Shown one piece after another: positions 36,902-44,962 of a DNA stretch of 64,000 nt (positions are counted from its first letter, which is position 1; each line of letters starts with the position of its first letter). Under the pieces are notes generated by a model. It made no database searches. It saw only the letters and a list, made by a program, of their open reading frames with translations, and was not told the origin of the DNA. This DNA comes from Hymenobacter wooponensis. GTDB taxonomy: Bacteria; Bacteroidota; Bacteroidia; Cytophagales; Hymenobacteraceae. The position numbers and the translations under genes were made by a program. The DNA lies in NCBI RefSeq assembly GCF_004745865.1, contig NZ_SRKZ01000001.1:1-64000 (forward strand). The letters are read 5' to 3'.

Positions 36902-36952
36902 CAGTAGGATCCGCTCGATTGATCATCCATTCATCACCATACATTTTGTTTT

Positions 36953-38014
36953 ATGAAAAAGATATTAGTCACTGGCTCCAGCGGGCTTATTGGGAGCGAA
37001 GTAGTGCGGAAGTATTGCCAGAATGGCTGGAAGGTCTATGGCATCGACAACAACATGCGGGCTGATTTCTTTGGCCCCAACGGCGACACGCGCTGGAACC
37101 AACTGCGCTTGCTAGCGGAATTCAAAAACTTTGAGCACATCGAGCTGGATATCCGCGACCGGGAGGGGGTCAGCGATACGCTGAAGCTGCTGCGCCCCGA
37201 TGCCATTGTGCACACGGCCGCCCAGCCCAGCCATGATTTGGCTGCCAGCCGCCCTTATGATGATTTTGATGTGAATGCGGTGGGCACGCTGAACCTGCTC
37301 GAGGCTACGCGTCAGCATTGCCCCGAAGCGGTATTCGTGCACATGTCGACGAACAAAGTTTACGGAGATGCCCCCAACAGCCTCAACCTGGTGGAGAAAG
37401 AAAACCGCTGGGACTTTGCCGATCCGTCGTACTACATGGGCATCCAAGAGTCGTTCAGCATCGACCAATCCAAGCATTCTGTCTTTGGGGCTTCGAAGGT
37501 TGCGGCCGATGTAATGGTGCAGGAATATGGTCGGTATTTCGGTATCGCAACCTGCTGCCTTCGCGGGGGTTGCCTAACGGGCCCAAACCACTCGGGGGTA
37601 GAGTTGCACGGCTTTCTGAGTTATCTCATCAAGTGCAACCTAGAGCAGAAGCACTACACGGTTTTCGGCTACAAGGGCAAGCAAGTGCGCGACAACATCC
37701 ACTCGCACGATGTCGTCTGCTTTATGGAGGAGTTCATTGAGGCCCCTCGCGTTGGGGAAGTCTACAACATTGGGGGCGGCCGCGACAACTCTATCTCTAT
37801 ACTGGAAGCCTTTCAGCTGATTGAGGAGATATCGGGTAATAAGATGATGTACGACTATGTGGATAAAAACCGGGCCGGCGACCACATATGCTACATCTCA
37901 GACTTGAGCAAAATGAAAGCTCATTACCCCAAGTGGAGCATCACGAAAGACTTGCGAACCACTTTCGAGGAGATTTATCAATCCTGGACTGCCCGCATCG
38001 AAGTAACTACCTAG
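36953..38014 (+). CDS. CDP-paratose 2-epimerase-like SDR with Phe in place of catalytic Tyr
   Basis: A 353-residue extended SDR with the NAD motif [12 protein letters not shown]. It has the blocks [49 protein letters not shown] and [16 protein letters not shown], which resemble CDP-paratose 2-epimerases (tyvelose pathway). The usual YxxxK dyad reads FGASK here (Phe178, Lys182). The epimerase may use other residues; a different NAD-dependent sugar-modifying reaction is possible. No CDP-glucose dehydratase or CDP-sugar reductase gene is visible in this window. It is the last + strand gene before a strong terminator. Confidence 0.85.
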   Translation: MKKILVTGSSGLIGSEVVRKYCQNGWKVYGIDNNMRADFFGPNGDTRWNQLRLLAEFKNFEHIELDIRDREGVSDTLKLLRPDAIVHTAAQPSHDLAASRPYDDFDVNAVGTLNLLEATRQHCPEAVFVHMSTNKVYGDAPNSLNLVEKENRWDFADPSYYMGIQESFSIDQSKHSVFGASKVAADVMVQEYGRYFGIATCCLRGGCLTGPNHSGVELHGFLSYLIKCNLEQKHYTVFGYKGKQVRDNIHSHDVVCFMEEFIEAPRVGEVYNIGGGRDNSISILEAFQLIEEISGNKMMYDYVDKNRAGDHICYISDLSKMKAHYPKWSITKDLRTTFEEIYQSWTARIEVTT

Positions 38015-38502
38015 GCCACATTTAACAGTAGGCCTCCTATTCTATCGCACTACCCTTTGTGGGGTAGTGGCAGCTTCCCTGTGCCCATTGATATGCGGCA
38101 ATAGCTCAGCTATCCTCGTGTGTGTCTTAGTGCTCCCGCTCTTTCGGCAGGAGCGCTAAGACACATTTTTTTAGGCGTTACTCTTTTTAGGGGGCCGCTC
38201 ATGTTATTACTAATTGATCAGCCGGAGTCCAGGCTCAGTGCAGAATAAACCCATACCCCTCCTAGCAGCCTTCTGACTGGCCTACCTCCGCGGCAAAGCG
38301 TGCCTTACATGCATGCAGCCTAAATACTGGCCTAGTGAAGCCACACCAAATACCGAGCTTTACCGCCACTCGTGGCTACGCTTGGGGCTGCCTTCAAACG
38401 ATCCTTAGCCTGGCCCGCAATCCTAGGCCAGTAGCCAGCAGCTTAACCTTATGCGGTGGAGTCTAGTTAGTGTGTGCAGTACCTAGCTTTATCGTGCTTT
38501 TT
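38015..38502 (+). other. Intergenic region after the EPS locus
   Basis: About 490 bp. It contains a small inverted repeat (38048-38055 with 38062-38069) and the strong terminator at 38121-38172. The remaining ~330 bp before the glucosidase have no recognisable gene and carry two copies of the GGCCTAG/CTAGGCC motif. No clear promoter box is seen. Confidence 0.5.
38121..38172 (+). terminator. Strong intrinsic terminator closing the EPS locus
   Basis: Stem 38121-38136 pairs with 38150-38165 (one wobble), with a 13-nt loop, followed by seven T residues (38166-38172). It lies 107 bp after the epimerase stop and is the best canonical rho-independent terminator in the window. Confidence 0.9.
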
Positions 38503-41136
38503 ATGACCGCCGAGCGAGACCGCCTCCAGGATGCCAATGCCGACCGTGCCGCCTGGCGCAAATGGGGACCCTATCTTTCGGAGCGGCAATGGGGTACCGT
38601 GCGCGAAGACTACTCCGCCAACGGGCAGGCCTGGGATTATATCACCCACGACATGGCTCGCTCCTACGCTTACCGCTGGGGCGAGGACGGCTTGGGAGGC
38701 ATCAGCGATGAGCAACAGCTGCTTTGCTTGGCCGTTGGGCTTTGGAATGGGAAAGACCCGATCTTGAAAGAGCGCCTGTTTGGACTTAGTGCCTCGGAGG
38801 GAAACCACGGCGAGGACGTGAAAGAGGTGTACTACTACCTCGATAACGTGCCTACCCACTCCTACATGCAGATGCTGTATAAGTATCCGCAGCACGCATT
38901 TCCGTACAATTGGTTGGTGCATGAAAATGACCGCCGCAACCGCCACGACCCAGAATTTGAACTGCTGGACACGGCCATCTTTCACGATAACCGCTACTTC
39001 GATGTCTTTGTGGAATATGCGAAGGCTGGTCCGGAAGACTTGCTGCTTCAGATTACGGTGCACAACCGTGGCCCTGAGGGCGCCGAGCTGCACGTGCTAC
39101 CCCAGCTGTGGTTTCGCAATACCTGGGCTTGGGGGAAGGATAACTACCGCCCAGAGCTAACCGCCCATGCTGGGGCCATTGCCGTGCGCCACCGCGACCT
39201 GGCAGACCTGCACTTATACTGCGACCATGCCCCCGCGCTGCTCTTTTGCGACAACGACACTAATCCGAACAGACTGCCCAACCTGGCTCCTCCTACCGAA
39301 ACTCGTTTCTATAAGGACGGCATTCACGAGTACGTGGTGCACGGAGCGCCAACCGTTAACCCGGCCCAGGTTGGTACCAAGGCGGCGGCTCACTATACCC
39401 TATCGGTAGCTGCCGGCGGTAGCCAGACGGTGCGCGTGCGTTTAGCCCCCGCCGGCCAGCCAACGCCCTTTGCTGACTTTGATGAGGTTTTTAAGCAGCG
39501 GCGGCACGAAACTGATGCGTACTATGCCCATATGCAGACGGAGCTTAGTAGCCCCGACGCGCGTAACGTGCAACGCCAGGCCTTTGCCGGCATGCTCTGG
39601 AGCAAGCAGTACTACAACTACGACGTGGCCGAGTGGCTCCAGGGCGACCCCGCCTTTCCTGCCCCTCCGGCGCAGCGCCAGCATGGGCGCAACCGCGAGT
39701 GGAAGCACCTCAACAACGGGGACATTATCTCGATGCCCGATAAGTGGGAATACCCGTGGTACGCGGCCTGGGACCTGGCTTTTCACTGCCTGCCACTGGC
39801 TCAGTTAGACCCCTGGTTTGCCAAGCGCCAGCTGGTGCTGCTCACCCGCGACTGGTACATGCACCCGAATGGGCAGCTGCCGGCTTACGAGTGGAATTTC
39901 TCCGATGTAAACCCGCCAGTGCATGCCTGGGCCACTTGGCGCGTGTACAAAATGTGCCAGAAACACCACAACAGCCCCGGAGACACCGAGTTCCTCAGTA
40001 CCGTGTTTCATCGGTTGCTGCTAAACTTTACGTGGTGGGTGAACCGCAAAGACCGCCACGGGCACAACATCTTCGAGGGCGGCTTTCTAGGCCTCGATAA
40101 CATTGGCTTGTTCGACCGCTCGGCCCCGTTGCCTGATGGCACGTACCTGGAGCAGGCAGATGGCACCAGTTGGATGGCCATGTACGCGCTGAACATGATG
40201 CGTATTGCGCTTGAGCTGGCGAAAACCAACCCCGTGTACCAAGATTTGGCGAGTAAGTTCTTCGAGCACTTCCTCTACATTGCGGGAGCCATGACCAACA
40301 TGGATGCCGAAGATGTAGACCTTTGGGACGTGGAAGATGAGTTCTACTACGACGCGCTTCACTCACCCAAAACGGGCCGCCAATTCCTGAAAACCCGGTC
40401 TTTGGTGGGGCTAATACCACTATTTGCGGTGGAAGTGCTCGATGAGGAGGTGCTGCAGGGAATGCCGGAGTTTATGGCCCGGATGAACTGGTTTTTAGAA
40501 AACCGGCCCCAACTGGCTAGCCTGGTTTCACGCTGGCGGGAACCAGGGCACGGCGATACCCACCTGCTTTCGCTCTTGCGCGGGCACCGGGTAAAGCGCT
40601 TGCTGGCGCGGGCCCTCGATGAGGGTGAGTTTTTATCAGAATATGGCATTCGTTCCCTTTCCCGCTATCACCAGGCCCACCCTTGCTACCTGAGTTATGA
40701 TGGGCTGGATATGAAGGTGAAGTACGAGCCGGGCGAGGCCGAGTCAGACTTGTTTGGCGGCAACTCCAACTGGCGGGGCCCCATTTGGCTGCCCATCAAC
40801 TTTCTGCTGATTGAGTCCTTGCAGCGTTTCCACCACTATTACGGCGATGACTTCCGGGTAGAGTACCCAACCGGCTCGGGGCAGTACAGCTCTTTGCTTG
40901 AAATTGCTGATGCCTTGAGCACCCGGCTTGCTAAGCTGTTTTTGCGCGATGAAGATGGCCTACGCCCGTCGCTGGGGCCTGATAAGCGCTGGCAAACCGA
41001 TCCGCACTTTCGCAACTACGTGCTGTTTCACGAGTACTTCCACGGGGATACTGGGCAAGGACTTGGAGCCAGCCACCAAACCGGCTGGACGGGCCTTATC
41101 GCCAAGCTGCTTGCGGCCCGGCCTAGCGCGGGCTAG
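38503..41136 (+). CDS. GH63-like glucosidase
   Basis: From the ATG at 38503 the protein has 877 residues; a GTG 33 bases upstream is in frame. It resembles bacterial GH63-type glucosidases. The N-terminal beta-sandwich (WGPYLSERQWGTVREDYSA) is followed by an (alpha/alpha)6-barrel. The barrel has the likely active-site block WEYPWYAAWDLAFH (Asp424, candidate general acid), YEWNFSDVNPPVHAWA, GGNSNWRGPIWLPINF and a final GLGASHQTGWTGL. No signal peptide is seen, so it probably acts in the cytoplasm on a glucoside or oligosaccharide; the exact substrate is unknown. It follows the EPS terminator and stands alone, so a link to EPS turnover is only a guess. Confidence 0.88.
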   Translation: MTAERDRLQDANADRAAWRKWGPYLSERQWGTVREDYSANGQAWDYITHDMARSYAYRWGEDGLGGISDEQQLLCLAVGLWNGKDPILKERLFGLSASEGNHGEDVKEVYYYLDNVPTHSYMQMLYKYPQHAFPYNWLVHENDRRNRHDPEFELLDTAIFHDNRYFDVFVEYAKAGPEDLLLQITVHNRGPEGAELHVLPQLWFRNTWAWGKDNYRPELTAHAGAIAVRHRDLADLHLYCDHAPALLFCDNDTNPNRLPNLAPPTETRFYKDGIHEYVVHGAPTVNPAQVGTKAAAHYTLSVAAGGSQTVRVRLAPAGQPTPFADFDEVFKQRRHETDAYYAHMQTELSSPDARNVQRQAFAGMLWSKQYYNYDVAEWLQGDPAFPAPPAQRQHGRNREWKHLNNGDIISMPDKWEYPWYAAWDLAFHCLPLAQLDPWFAKRQLVLLTRDWYMHPNGQLPAYEWNFSDVNPPVHAWATWRVYKMCQKHHNSPGDTEFLSTVFHRLLLNFTWWVNRKDRHGHNIFEGGFLGLDNIGLFDRSAPLPDGTYLEQADGTSWMAMYALNMMRIALELAKTNPVYQDLASKFFEHFLYIAGAMTNMDAEDVDLWDVEDEFYYDALHSPKTGRQFLKTRSLVGLIPLFAVEVLDEEVLQGMPEFMARMNWFLENRPQLASLVSRWREPGHGDTHLLSLLRGHRVKRLLARALDEGEFLSEYGIRSLSRYHQAHPCYLSYDGLDMKVKYEPGEAESDLFGGNSNWRGPIWLPINFLLIESLQRFHHYYGDDFRVEYPTGSGQYSSLLEIADALSTRLAKLFLRDEDGLRPSLGPDKRWQTDPHFRNYVLFHEYFHGDTGQGLGASHQTGWTGLIAKLLAARPSAG

Positions 41137-41292
41137 CTGGGCCAGGCCTCTCATTGCTCCGATACTGCCAGAAATTGATACTCCTGTACTGCATTACTGC
41201 AGTATTACCCCTACATGAAGGTTTTATAACCTCTGCGGAAGGAGCCTGCAACCCCAAGCTGATCCTTCTACATTTGGCGCAAACAATGCGCC

Positions 41293-41841
41293 GTGGCTAC
41301 TGACAACTTACTTGAGCTGCTAGAGCGGATCCGTAACAACGACTACCAGGCCTTCGAGCAACTGTTTGAAGAGCACTGGCGGGAGCTATACCGGTACGCG
41401 CACAAGGTACTGCGGCATGCTTCTGATGCTGAAGACATAACCCAGGAGCTTTTCTGCGACCTGTGGGCCAACCGTGCCCAGCTTCAGGTGCGCACCACGG
41501 CGCAAGGCTACCTGCTCGGGGCTCTGCGCAAGAAGATTCTGACCCGCTTCCGGGACGCCGACATTCGTGCCCGCCACTTAAAAGCCTTCGGTGCTACCCT
41601 AGAGCACGGGGCAGAGCTTACGTTCAACCGTCTCGTAGGCCACGACACGCGGGCGGCTATTCAGCGGCAGGCTCAGGCGCTGCCCCCCAAGGAGAAAGAG
41701 GTGTTTCTGCTCAGTATGCTCGACGATTTCTCGGTCAAGGAAATTGCGGAGAAGTTTGCCACTTCTGAGCAAACTGTGCGCAACCAGATGAACAGCGCCC
41801 TGCATAAGCTCTCCCCTTACCTCACCAGGCTTCTGAGCTAG
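41293..41841 (+). CDS. ECF sigma-70 factor (FecI-like)
   Basis: The protein has 182 residues. Region 2 is visible (YQAFEQLFEEHWRELYRYA; DAEDITQELFCDLW), and region 4 has a helix-turn-helix (LPPKEKEVFLLSMLDDFSVKEIAEKF; SEQTVRNQM). GTG at 41293 is the only reasonable start; an ATG just upstream runs into a stop in another frame. In Bacteroidota such factors usually pair with a FecR anti-sigma and control a SusC/SusD operon. Here the FecR gene is not next but comes after a phosphatase gene. Confidence 0.92.
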   Translation: MATDNLLELLERIRNNDYQAFEQLFEEHWRELYRYAHKVLRHASDAEDITQELFCDLWANRAQLQVRTTAQGYLLGALRKKILTRFRDADIRARHLKAFGATLEHGAELTFNRLVGHDTRAAIQRQAQALPPKEKEVFLLSMLDDFSVKEIAEKFATSEQTVRNQMNSALHKLSPYLTRLLS

Positions 41842-42202
41842 GCCAGGTGGTGCTTTCCATCAAGTAAGGGTATTGCTCTCCTCTCCTGAATAGAGCTAAC
41901 AACCTAAAAACCAATACATCAGCACTTCTTGTGACAGAGTTGACCCTAAGCCACCGTGTTACCTCTCTGTTAAATCCTACAGTGGCGCTGGTTGAAAGCA
42001 GCACGGTCTGCAACTGGTAGATGTGGAGGGCAGCCCCGGCCGGGTCCAGCATGCTACTTGCCCTCCGCCGGCCGCTCCTAGGCCACTGTCTTTCCTTCGG
42101 AACACTATCCGGAGCGCCTTTGCGACTCCCGTTAGTAGTTCTCACACCCTCCTTTCTGCTCCGGCATCCTGCACCCACTATTGCAGTGCTGCCCTTTCCG
42201 GT
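41842..42202 (+). other. Intergenic region between the sigma factor and phosphatase genes
   Basis: About 360 bp without a credible gene. The phosphatase frame stays open upstream of its ATG for 180 bases but lacks any coding feel. An imperfectly looped inverted repeat (42025-42032 with 42059-42066) is present. The region could hold the promoter recognised by the ECF factor, but I cannot assign one. Confidence 0.4.
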
Positions 42203-43858
42203 ATGATTCGTACGATTTTGCTTTCCGCGCTGCTACTGAGCAGCGCACCGGCCGTGCTAGGTCAGGGCACCAAAAAGCCCAAACTACTAGTCGGCATAAT
42301 GGTCGACCAGATGCGCGCCGACTACCTCCCGCGCTTCTATGACCAGATGGGTAACGACGGCTTCAAGCGCCTCTTGCGCGAAGGGTTTCAGTGCCGCAAC
42401 ACCCACTACAATTACGTACCCACCGTTACGGGGCCCGGCCATTCCTCGGTGTATACCGGCACTACACCCCGCTACCACGGCGTAGTGGGCAACTCCTGGT
42501 ACGACCGGCGCCTGCGCCGCGACGTGTATTGCACCGATGATTCCACGGTGCAGCTGGTGGGTACGCCTAAGGGCATGGGCGTTTCGGCCCGCAACCAGGT
42601 AAGCACCACTCTCGGCGACGAGATGAAGATGGTATCCAACGGGCGCAGTAAGGTGCTGGCTATTTCCCTGAAAGATAGGGCCTCAGCCCTACCCGCCGGG
42701 CACATGGCTGATGGTGCCTTCTGGTTCGACATCAATACCGGCGACTTCATTTCGAGCACTTACTACATGCCAGCCCTACCCAAATGGGTTGCCGACTTCA
42801 ACGCCCAGAAAAAGGCCGACTATTACCGTCAGCAAACCTGGACGCCGCTGCGAGGACCTGAGGCCTACCTCAACAGCGTGGCTGACTCCAATAGCTTTGA
42901 GCGCATTTTCAAGGGTAAAACGTCGGCTACGTTTCCCTATGATCTGAGTAAGCTGGCGCCCGAGAATCCGCCTGCTTATGAGGCCGTCAATATCTCCCCC
43001 TTCGGCAACAACCTGCTCACGGACTTAGCCCTAGCGGCCCTGACTAACACCGACTTGGGCCGCGACGACGTGCCCGACCTGCTAGCCATCAGCTACTCCA
43101 GCCCCGACCCCGTAGGCCACACCTTCGGGCCGCTTTCTAAGGAAGAGAACGATGTGTACCTGCGCCTAGATCTGGAAATTGCGCGCCTGTTGCAGGCGCT
43201 CGACAAAACCGTGGGCAAGGGTAACTACACCATTTTCCTGACCGCCGACCACGGGGCCAGCGAAGTGCCCAAGTACCTGGCTCAGCACCACGCCCCTAGC
43301 GGAGCTCAAAGCCACGCCACCCTAAACAAAGGCGCCGCCGACTACCTGACGGAGCAACTGGGAGCTGGCCAGTGGATTGAAACGGAGCGCAACAATATGT
43401 ACTACCTCAACCGCCCGCTTATTGCCAGCCGCAAGCTGGAGCTGGCCCGCGTGCAAAACCTGCTGGCCGACTATCTGCGCAGCCAACCAGGTATTGCCCA
43501 GGTGAACACTACCTCCCAGCTACTCACCAGCAGCACGGGGGCCTTCTTGGAAACCAAGCTTCAGAATGGCCTCTACTACCAGCGCTTCGGCGATGTGCGC
43601 TTTGAGCTGGAGCCCGGCTGGACCTGGGAGATGGGCGTGGGTGCTACCCATGGCTCGGGCTACCTCTATGACAGCCACGTACCCTTACTGTGGTTTGGAG
43701 CCGGCGTCACGCCCGGCATCAGCTACCAGTACCATTCCATCACTGATATTGCCCCTACGGGAGCCATGCTGGTAGAAAGCAAGCTGCCCAGCGCCTGCAC
43801 CGGACAGCCTATTGCAGAGGTGCTTAGCACCACCCCAACCAAGAGCCGCCGCAAGTAG
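42203..43858 (+). CDS. pafA: PafA-type alkaline phosphatase
   Basis: I start at the ATG at 42203 because it begins a signal peptide (MIRTILLSALLLSSAPAVLG), giving 551 residues. It belongs to the alkaline phosphatase superfamily and resembles phosphate-irrepressible PafA of Bacteroidota. It has the metal-site start VGIMVDQMRADYLPRF, the nucleophile motif PTVTGPGHSS (Thr76 predicted), SLKDRAS (Lys157 and Arg159, matching the phosphate-binding Lys/Arg pair) and FLTADHGASEVP. It should hydrolyse phosphate monoesters in the periplasm or at the surface. It lies between the ECF sigma and FecR genes of a SusC/SusD operon. Confidence 0.93.
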   Translation: MIRTILLSALLLSSAPAVLGQGTKKPKLLVGIMVDQMRADYLPRFYDQMGNDGFKRLLREGFQCRNTHYNYVPTVTGPGHSSVYTGTTPRYHGVVGNSWYDRRLRRDVYCTDDSTVQLVGTPKGMGVSARNQVSTTLGDEMKMVSNGRSKVLAISLKDRASALPAGHMADGAFWFDINTGDFISSTYYMPALPKWVADFNAQKKADYYRQQTWTPLRGPEAYLNSVADSNSFERIFKGKTSATFPYDLSKLAPENPPAYEAVNISPFGNNLLTDLALAALTNTDLGRDDVPDLLAISYSSPDPVGHTFGPLSKEENDVYLRLDLEIARLLQALDKTVGKGNYTIFLTADHGASEVPKYLAQHHAPSGAQSHATLNKGAADYLTEQLGAGQWIETERNNMYYLNRPLIASRKLELARVQNLLADYLRSQPGIAQVNTTSQLLTSSTGAFLETKLQNGLYYQRFGDVRFELEPGWTWEMGVGATHGSGYLYDSHVPLLWFGAGVTPGISYQYHSITDIAPTGAMLVESKLPSACTGQPIAEVLSTTPTKSRRK

Positions 43859-43936
43859 CACGCCCCTTCCATATTACGCTTTCGTTACATCAGGCCTAGG
43901 GCATAGTTACTCCGGGCAGCCTGTGCAACTCTGTTT

Positions 43937-44896
43937 ATGAAGTCCCCCTATTCTTGTTTCAACCGCTTGTCTTTCCGCCTGCAACGCTATGTGCGGCACC
44001 GCTCTACCCCGCCACTAACAGAGCAGCAACGGGAGACCTGGTTGGATGAATTGGTGGCGGCTACCCCCGATGATGACGAGCTCATGGATCGGGAGCTGGA
44101 GGCAGAACGGCGGGCCCGGATTCTGGGGGGAATTCGGGCCCGTACCCAGCCTCCGGCGCGCGTGCTGCCGCTATGGCCAGCGCTACGGATAGCGGCCGTG
44201 CTTGCACTCCTGCTGCTGGCTGGGGCCGTGCTCTGGCCGCGGCTGCAAGCCCCGCAGATGCTGCACTATGCTACTGGTGTAGGGGAGCATCGGGAAATAG
44301 TGTTGCCCGACAGTAGCCACGTCTGGCTGCGTCCGCGCTCTGAGCTGATCTGTGCGGCGCAGTTTGGAGCGGTGCGCAACGTGCAGCTGCATGGCGAGGC
44401 GTTCTTCGATGTCACCAAGGACCCTAAGCACCCGTTTGTGGTGCACACGGCCAAGGTAGCAGTTACAGTGCTGGGCACGTCCTTCCTGGTGAAGGCCTAC
44501 CGCCCCCTGCCCACTACCACCGTGCTGGTGCGCACCGGACGAGTGCAAGTAGCTCATCAGCAGCGCACCCTGGCCGTGCTGCACCCACACGATCAGCTAA
44601 GCTACAACGACAGTACCCAACAAGTTAGCCTCACCAAAAACGAGTATTACGAAGCCTCCCCGATCAACCGAATGCTGACGTTTGAGCAGGCTTCGCTGCC
44701 GGAGGTTCTACTACTGCTAGAAAATACTTACCCCATCCATTTCAACGTACGCCGCGGTGCCCCCGCCGTGGCCCTGACCGGCACCCTCGACCCAGCTCTT
44801 TCCGCCGACCAGCTTACCGACGTGCTGAATGTACTCTTGCAGCGCCATCACCTGCGCATTACCAAGCTTACTGCTACCACCTACCAGGTAAACTAA
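43937..44896 (+). CDS. FecR-type anti-sigma factor
   Basis: The 319-residue protein has a cytoplasmic N-terminal segment, a single membrane helix near residues 78-98 (LRIAAVLALLLLAGAVLW) and a periplasmic FecR domain. The domain contains REIVLPDSSHVWLRPRSEL, NVQLHGEAFFDVTKDPKHPF and VTVLGTSFLVKAY. The C-terminal region (PEVLLLLENTYPIHFNV; LTGTLDPALSADQLTDVLN) is the usual STN-interacting part. It should relay the signal from the SusC receptor, which has an N-terminal STN domain, to the ECF sigma factor. The order here is sigma, phosphatase, anti-sigma. Confidence 0.92.
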   Translation: MKSPYSCFNRLSFRLQRYVRHRSTPPLTEQQRETWLDELVAATPDDDELMDRELEAERRARILGGIRARTQPPARVLPLWPALRIAAVLALLLLAGAVLWPRLQAPQMLHYATGVGEHREIVLPDSSHVWLRPRSELICAAQFGAVRNVQLHGEAFFDVTKDPKHPFVVHTAKVAVTVLGTSFLVKAYRPLPTTTVLVRTGRVQVAHQQRTLAVLHPHDQLSYNDSTQQVSLTKNEYYEASPINRMLTFEQASLPEVLLLLENTYPIHFNVRRGAPAVALTGTLDPALSADQLTDVLNVLLQRHHLRITKLTATTYQVN

Positions 44897-44962
44897 CGCC
44901 GCCTGCCGGCTCCTTCCGTCTTCCTTTTCATACCTCAGGCTTCTGGCCTGACAGGCACCGCC

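Noticed and set aside
38048..38069. Short hairpin after the epimerase gene
   Set aside because: 8-bp stem without T tract; the much stronger hairpin at 38121-38172 is the better terminator.
42025..42066. Inverted repeat in the sigma/phosphatase gap
   Set aside because: 8-bp arms with a 26-nt loop and no T tract; too weak to call a terminator or a regulatory site.
42023..42202. An upstream extension of the PafA frame (60 codons)
   Set aside because: The stretch has no coding character and the ATG at 42203 begins a perfect signal peptide.
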